Source of the DNA: Siphonobacter sp. BAB-5405
Lineage (GTDB): Bacteria; Bacteroidota; Bacteroidia; Cytophagales; Spirosomataceae
Direction of reading: 5' to 3'
DNA length: 64,000 bases
Assembly: GCF_002872335.1 (NCBI RefSeq)
Contig: NZ_NJAG01000026.1
Coordinates: forward strand, 1-64,000
In this document: one piece after another, positions 61,821 to 64,000 of the stretch
Layout of the letters: every line of letters starts with the position of its first letter
How positions within the stretch are numbered: the stretch's first letter is position 1
Notes under the pieces: generated by a model
The model's database searches: none
What the model was told of the DNA's origin: nothing
What the model saw: only the letters and a program-made list of their open reading frames with translations
Translations under genes and position numbers: made by a program

Positions 61821-61844
61821 TCAGTATGGAATGCAAAACCAATC

Positions 61845-63248
61845 TTATAAGTCGATGGCTTCGCCGTAGGCTGCTTCGGTAGCACCTTTCACCGCTTCTG
61901 ACATCGTCGGGTGCGGGTGAACCGTACGCAGGATTTCGTGAGCCGTTGTTTCAAGTTTACGAGCCGCTACTACTTCAGCGATCATTTCCGTAACGTTGGT
62001 ACCGATCATGTGAGCACCCAGCCACTCGCCGTATTTGGCATCGTAAATAACTTTTACGAAACCATCGCGGGCACCCGCTGCGGTTGCCTTACCAGAAGCT
62101 GCGAAGGGGAATTTACCCACTTTCACGTCGTAACCCAGTTCACGGGCTTTCTTCTCGGTTAAACCAACGGAAGCAATCTCGGGTGAGCAGTAGGTACAGC
62201 CCGGAATGTTACCGTAGTCCAACGCTTCGGTATGGTGACCGGCAATGTGCTCGGCACAGATGATGCCTTCAGCAGTAGCTACGTGAGCCAAAGCCTGACC
62301 GGGTACACAGTCGCCAATCGCGAAGAAACCCGGAACATTGGTTTCATACCACTGATTAACCGTGATTTTACCTTTATCCGTAGCGATACCTACGTCTTCC
62401 AGACCAATGTTTTCAATATTAGCTACGACACCAGCTGCAGAAAGTACCACGTCTACGTCGAAGGATTTCTCTCCATCCGGCGTTTTTACTTTCACTTTGC
62501 AACCTTCACCACTCGTATCCACTGATTCAACGGCCGAGTTGGTATAGATGTCGATACCAAGTTTTTTGTATTGCTTGGCGAGTTCTTTCGATACGTCTTC
62601 GTCCTCCACGGGAACAACGCTCGGCAGAAACTCTACGATGGTTACTTTCGTACCCATGCTGGCGTATACGTAAGCAAACTCCACACCGATAGCCCCTGAA
62701 CCAATAACCAGCATTGATTTAGGTTGATTTTCGAGGGACATGGCCTTGCGGTATTCAATTACCTTTTCGCCGTCAATTTTGATGTTAGGCAATTCACGAG
62801 CCCGGCCACCCGTAGCGATTACCACGCCTTTCGTAGCCGTATAGTCCGTTTTTGCTCCGTCAGCGGCCGTTACTTCAACCGTTTTGTTGGCTTTTACTTT
62901 GCCGTAACCCATGATGACGTCGATTTTATTCTTCTTCATCAGGAAAGCTACGCCTTTGCTCATGGAAGTAGCAACACCCCGTGAACGGCTAATAACAGCA
63001 CTGAAATCAGCGTTGTAAGATCCGTCCTGAATCGTAATGCCGTAATCTTTGGCGTGTTTAATATATTCAAAAACCTGAGCAGACTTTAAAAGAGCTTTTG
63101 TCGGAATACAACCCCAGTTGAGGCAGATCCCTCCGAGGCTTTCTTTCTCTACAATTGCGACTTTCATGCCCAGTTGGGAAGCACGTATGGCAGTAGGATA
63201 ACCGCCAGGGCCACTTCCTACTACGATCAAATCATACTGTTGAGCCAT
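61845..63248 (-). CDS. lpdA: Dihydrolipoyl dehydrogenase (E3)
   Basis: FAD/NAD flavoprotein that reoxidises the dihydrolipoyl arm of pyruvate, 2-oxoglutarate and branched-chain dehydrogenase complexes. 467 residues. FAD motif 'VVGSGPGGYPTAIRA' (about 9-23), the redox-active disulfide in 'GGICLNWGCIPTKAL' (about 39-53, CxxxxC), NAD motif 'VIGSGAIGVEFAYVY' (about 177-191), 'FFAIGDCVPG' (about 303-312) and the catalytic 'HPHPTMSEAV' (about 445-454). Complete. Transcribed alone in this window, so complex subunits lie elsewhere. Confidence 0.97.
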   Translation of the reverse strand: MAQQYDLIVVGSGPGGYPTAIRASQLGMKVAIVEKESLGGICLNWGCIPTKALLKSAQVFEYIKHAKDYGITIQDGSYNADFSAVISRSRGVATSMSKGVAFLMKKNKIDVIMGYGKVKANKTVEVTAADGAKTDYTATKGVVIATGGRARELPNIKIDGEKVIEYRKAMSLENQPKSMLVIGSGAIGVEFAYVYASMGTKVTIVEFLPSVVPVEDEDVSKELAKQYKKLGIDIYTNSAVESVDTSGEGCKVKVKTPDGEKSFDVDVVLSAAGVVANIENIGLEDVGIATDKGKITVNQWYETNVPGFFAIGDCVPGQALAHVATAEGIICAEHIAGHHTEALDYGNIPGCTYCSPEIASVGLTEKKARELGYDVKVGKFPFAASGKATAAGARDGFVKVIYDAKYGEWLGAHMIGTNVTEMIAEVVAARKLETTAHEILRTVHPHPTMSEAVKGATEAAYGEAIDL

Positions 63249-63288
63249 TGTTGCGAAATCTTTTTAAAAGGTTTGGGCCGAAGCCACA

Positions 63289-63296
63289 CAAAAATA
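63289..63296 (-). promoter_or_regulatory. Putative lpd promoter -7 element
   Basis: Minus strand TATTTTTG matches TAnnTTTG, 40 bases upstream of the lpd ATG. The 253 bp gap between lpd and the porP-like gene holds no other feature I can support. Confidence 0.55.
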
Positions 63297-63501
63297 GAAG
63301 AAAACCCGCTGGAAAGAGACTTCCTATTGGAAGTTTCCCAGGAGAGGAAAATCAGAGATATGGTATAAAGGCGTTTTTTCAGCGACAAACCCCTAGAAAA
63401 TACCTTTCCTTTTAACAGCAAAAGTAGGTAAAAAGGTTTCCTTCACTCACCCGTACAAGGTAGGGCGATCCGTGCTGAAAACCATCGACTTAGGTAAATC
63501 G

Positions 63502-64000
63502 TTAGAACTTGGGACAGGCCAGTTCCCGCTTGCGTTTACGCGGATAGGGCTTGGGATCGAAGAAGGCGTCGAGCGTATACGAAATGGACAACTCGTGGGC
63601 TCCACCCGAAGCCATACTGAGAGTAGAAATGGTGGCGTCGTAACTGTAGCCAATGGAAAAATTGTCTTGTCGGTAACCTACCAGAAAGACCAGGGCATCG
63701 TGATTGTTCAGGCCGAGATCATACTGCTTGATGGGAATACCCCGGTACCAGACACCCAGCGTCAGCGGATCGTAGGTCATATACAACCCTAAATCCAGCT
63801 GATCGAATTTACCCTGTTTTTTGTACAAAATGGCGGGGGAAAGGCTGCGTTCACGTCCCATGTCGGCTCCGAGTCCATTACCCAGCTCCCAGCCCATCAG
63901 CGGAATTTTAAAGCCACCCTGCAAACTGATTTTCATGGGTAACCGCTCGGGTGAAGCCGAGAAGGACTGATTCGGACGGTTAAGATGGTGAACCGATATA
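63502..64000 (-). CDS. PorP/SprF family type IX secretion membrane protein, 3' part
   Basis: The C-terminal 165 or so residues of a gene that runs off the window end; the frame stays open to position 64000 through 'HHLNRPNQSFSASPERLPMKISLQ', so the ATG at 63936 is internal. The sequence has the PorP/SprF signature: the HH..RPNQSF block, 'YDPLTLGVWYRGIP', and 'YRQDNFSIGYSYDATISTLSMASGGAHELSISY' near the end. PorP/SprF proteins are outer-membrane barrels linked to type IX secretion and gliding, usually encoded beside a large adhesin. The tail (RKRKRELACPKF) is basic. Confidence 0.9.
   Translation of the reverse strand, partial: ISVHHLNRPNQSFSASPERLPMKISLQGGFKIPLMGWELGNGLGADMGRERSLSPAILYKKQGKFDQLDLGLYMTYDPLTLGVWYRGIPIKQYDLGLNNHDALVFLVGYRQDNFSIGYSYDATISTLSMASGGAHELSISYTLDAFFDPKPYPRKRKRELACPKF

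Larger units (their letters stand above)
61163..61844. other. Long mqo-lpd intergenic region
   Basis: 682 bp without a gene. Contents: a perfect DnaA-box word at 61319-61327 (TTATCCACA), the inverted REP-like element at 61640-61758 and the lpd terminator at 61785-61820. The mqo promoter must lie in the first 200 bases, but no exact -7 match stands out. I see nothing convincing in 61330-61630. Confidence 0.5.

Noticed and set aside
61697-61882. 61-codon plus-strand frame in the mqo-lpd gap
   Set aside because: It runs through the REP-like element and lpd terminator; the translation is repeat-derived.

Overview
The window looks like a piece of a Bacteroidota chromosome, most likely Cytophagales (Spirosomataceae-like, for example Spirosoma or Siphonobacter relatives; the genus is inference). 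Reasons: a PorP/SprF type IX secretion protein, an IgE-like 'SPTGG' lipoprotein, a DUF4175-type giant coiled-coil protein, short lipoboxes ending in Cys, -7 promoter elements of the Bacteroidota form TAnnTTTG, weak Shine-Dalgarno sequences and roughly half G+C. Nearly everything is ordinary chromosomal housekeeping and envelope biology. I see no insertion sequence, prophage, CRISPR array or toxin-antitoxin island.

Layout. 1-2.6 kb (minus): the rod-shape operon mreB-mreC-mreD, divergent from rnr. 2.8-18 kb (plus): rnr, a DUF4175-like coiled-coil membrane protein, ybeY, two parS-like sites, mnmG, a methyltransferase overlapping an Ig-like lipoprotein, a 0.5 kb non-coding block packed with DnaA-box-like 9-mers (candidate replication origin), a TPR protein and an M48 protease with MORN repeats. 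18-28.5 kb: acyl-CoA ligase, an APC permease (minus), purB, sbcD-sbcC and map. 28.5-41.4 kb (mostly minus): a secreted protein of unknown function, sua5, a SIMPL protein, folK, comM/yifB, topoisomerase IB, a plus-strand pair of Fe-S electron-transfer proteins, an SDR protein, nadD, rmuC and prfA. 41.6-57.7 kb (mostly plus): small secreted proteins, a C-terminal processing protease, a flippase, an ECF sigma factor with a small overlapping partner, nth, two rhomboid proteases, dxs, a sulfite-oxidase-like enzyme coupled to a chagasin-type inhibitor, psd, and a four-gene surface cluster (lipoprotein, LVIVD protein, two outer-membrane barrels). 57.7-64 kb: an M28 peptidase, tRNA-Leu(CAG) with a strong promoter and terminator, mqo, a REP-like repeat, lpd and the 3' part of a porP/sprF gene.

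The most notable signal is not a gene. Perfect DnaA boxes (TTATCCACA on either strand) occur 18 times by my reading, where about 0.5 would be expected by chance in 64 kb. Seventeen of them lie between 9.0 and 40.5 kb, several as pairs 10-13 bp apart in intergenic gaps. Together with twin parS-like palindromes upstream of mnmG and a box-dense, AT-edged non-coding block at 14.3-14.8 kb, this suggests the window lies close to the chromosomal replication origin. The exact origin is inference. One point against the 14.3 kb candidate is that genes on its left side run toward it.

Limits: all calls come from reading the sequence and translations by eye, with no database search, structure prediction or skew calculation.
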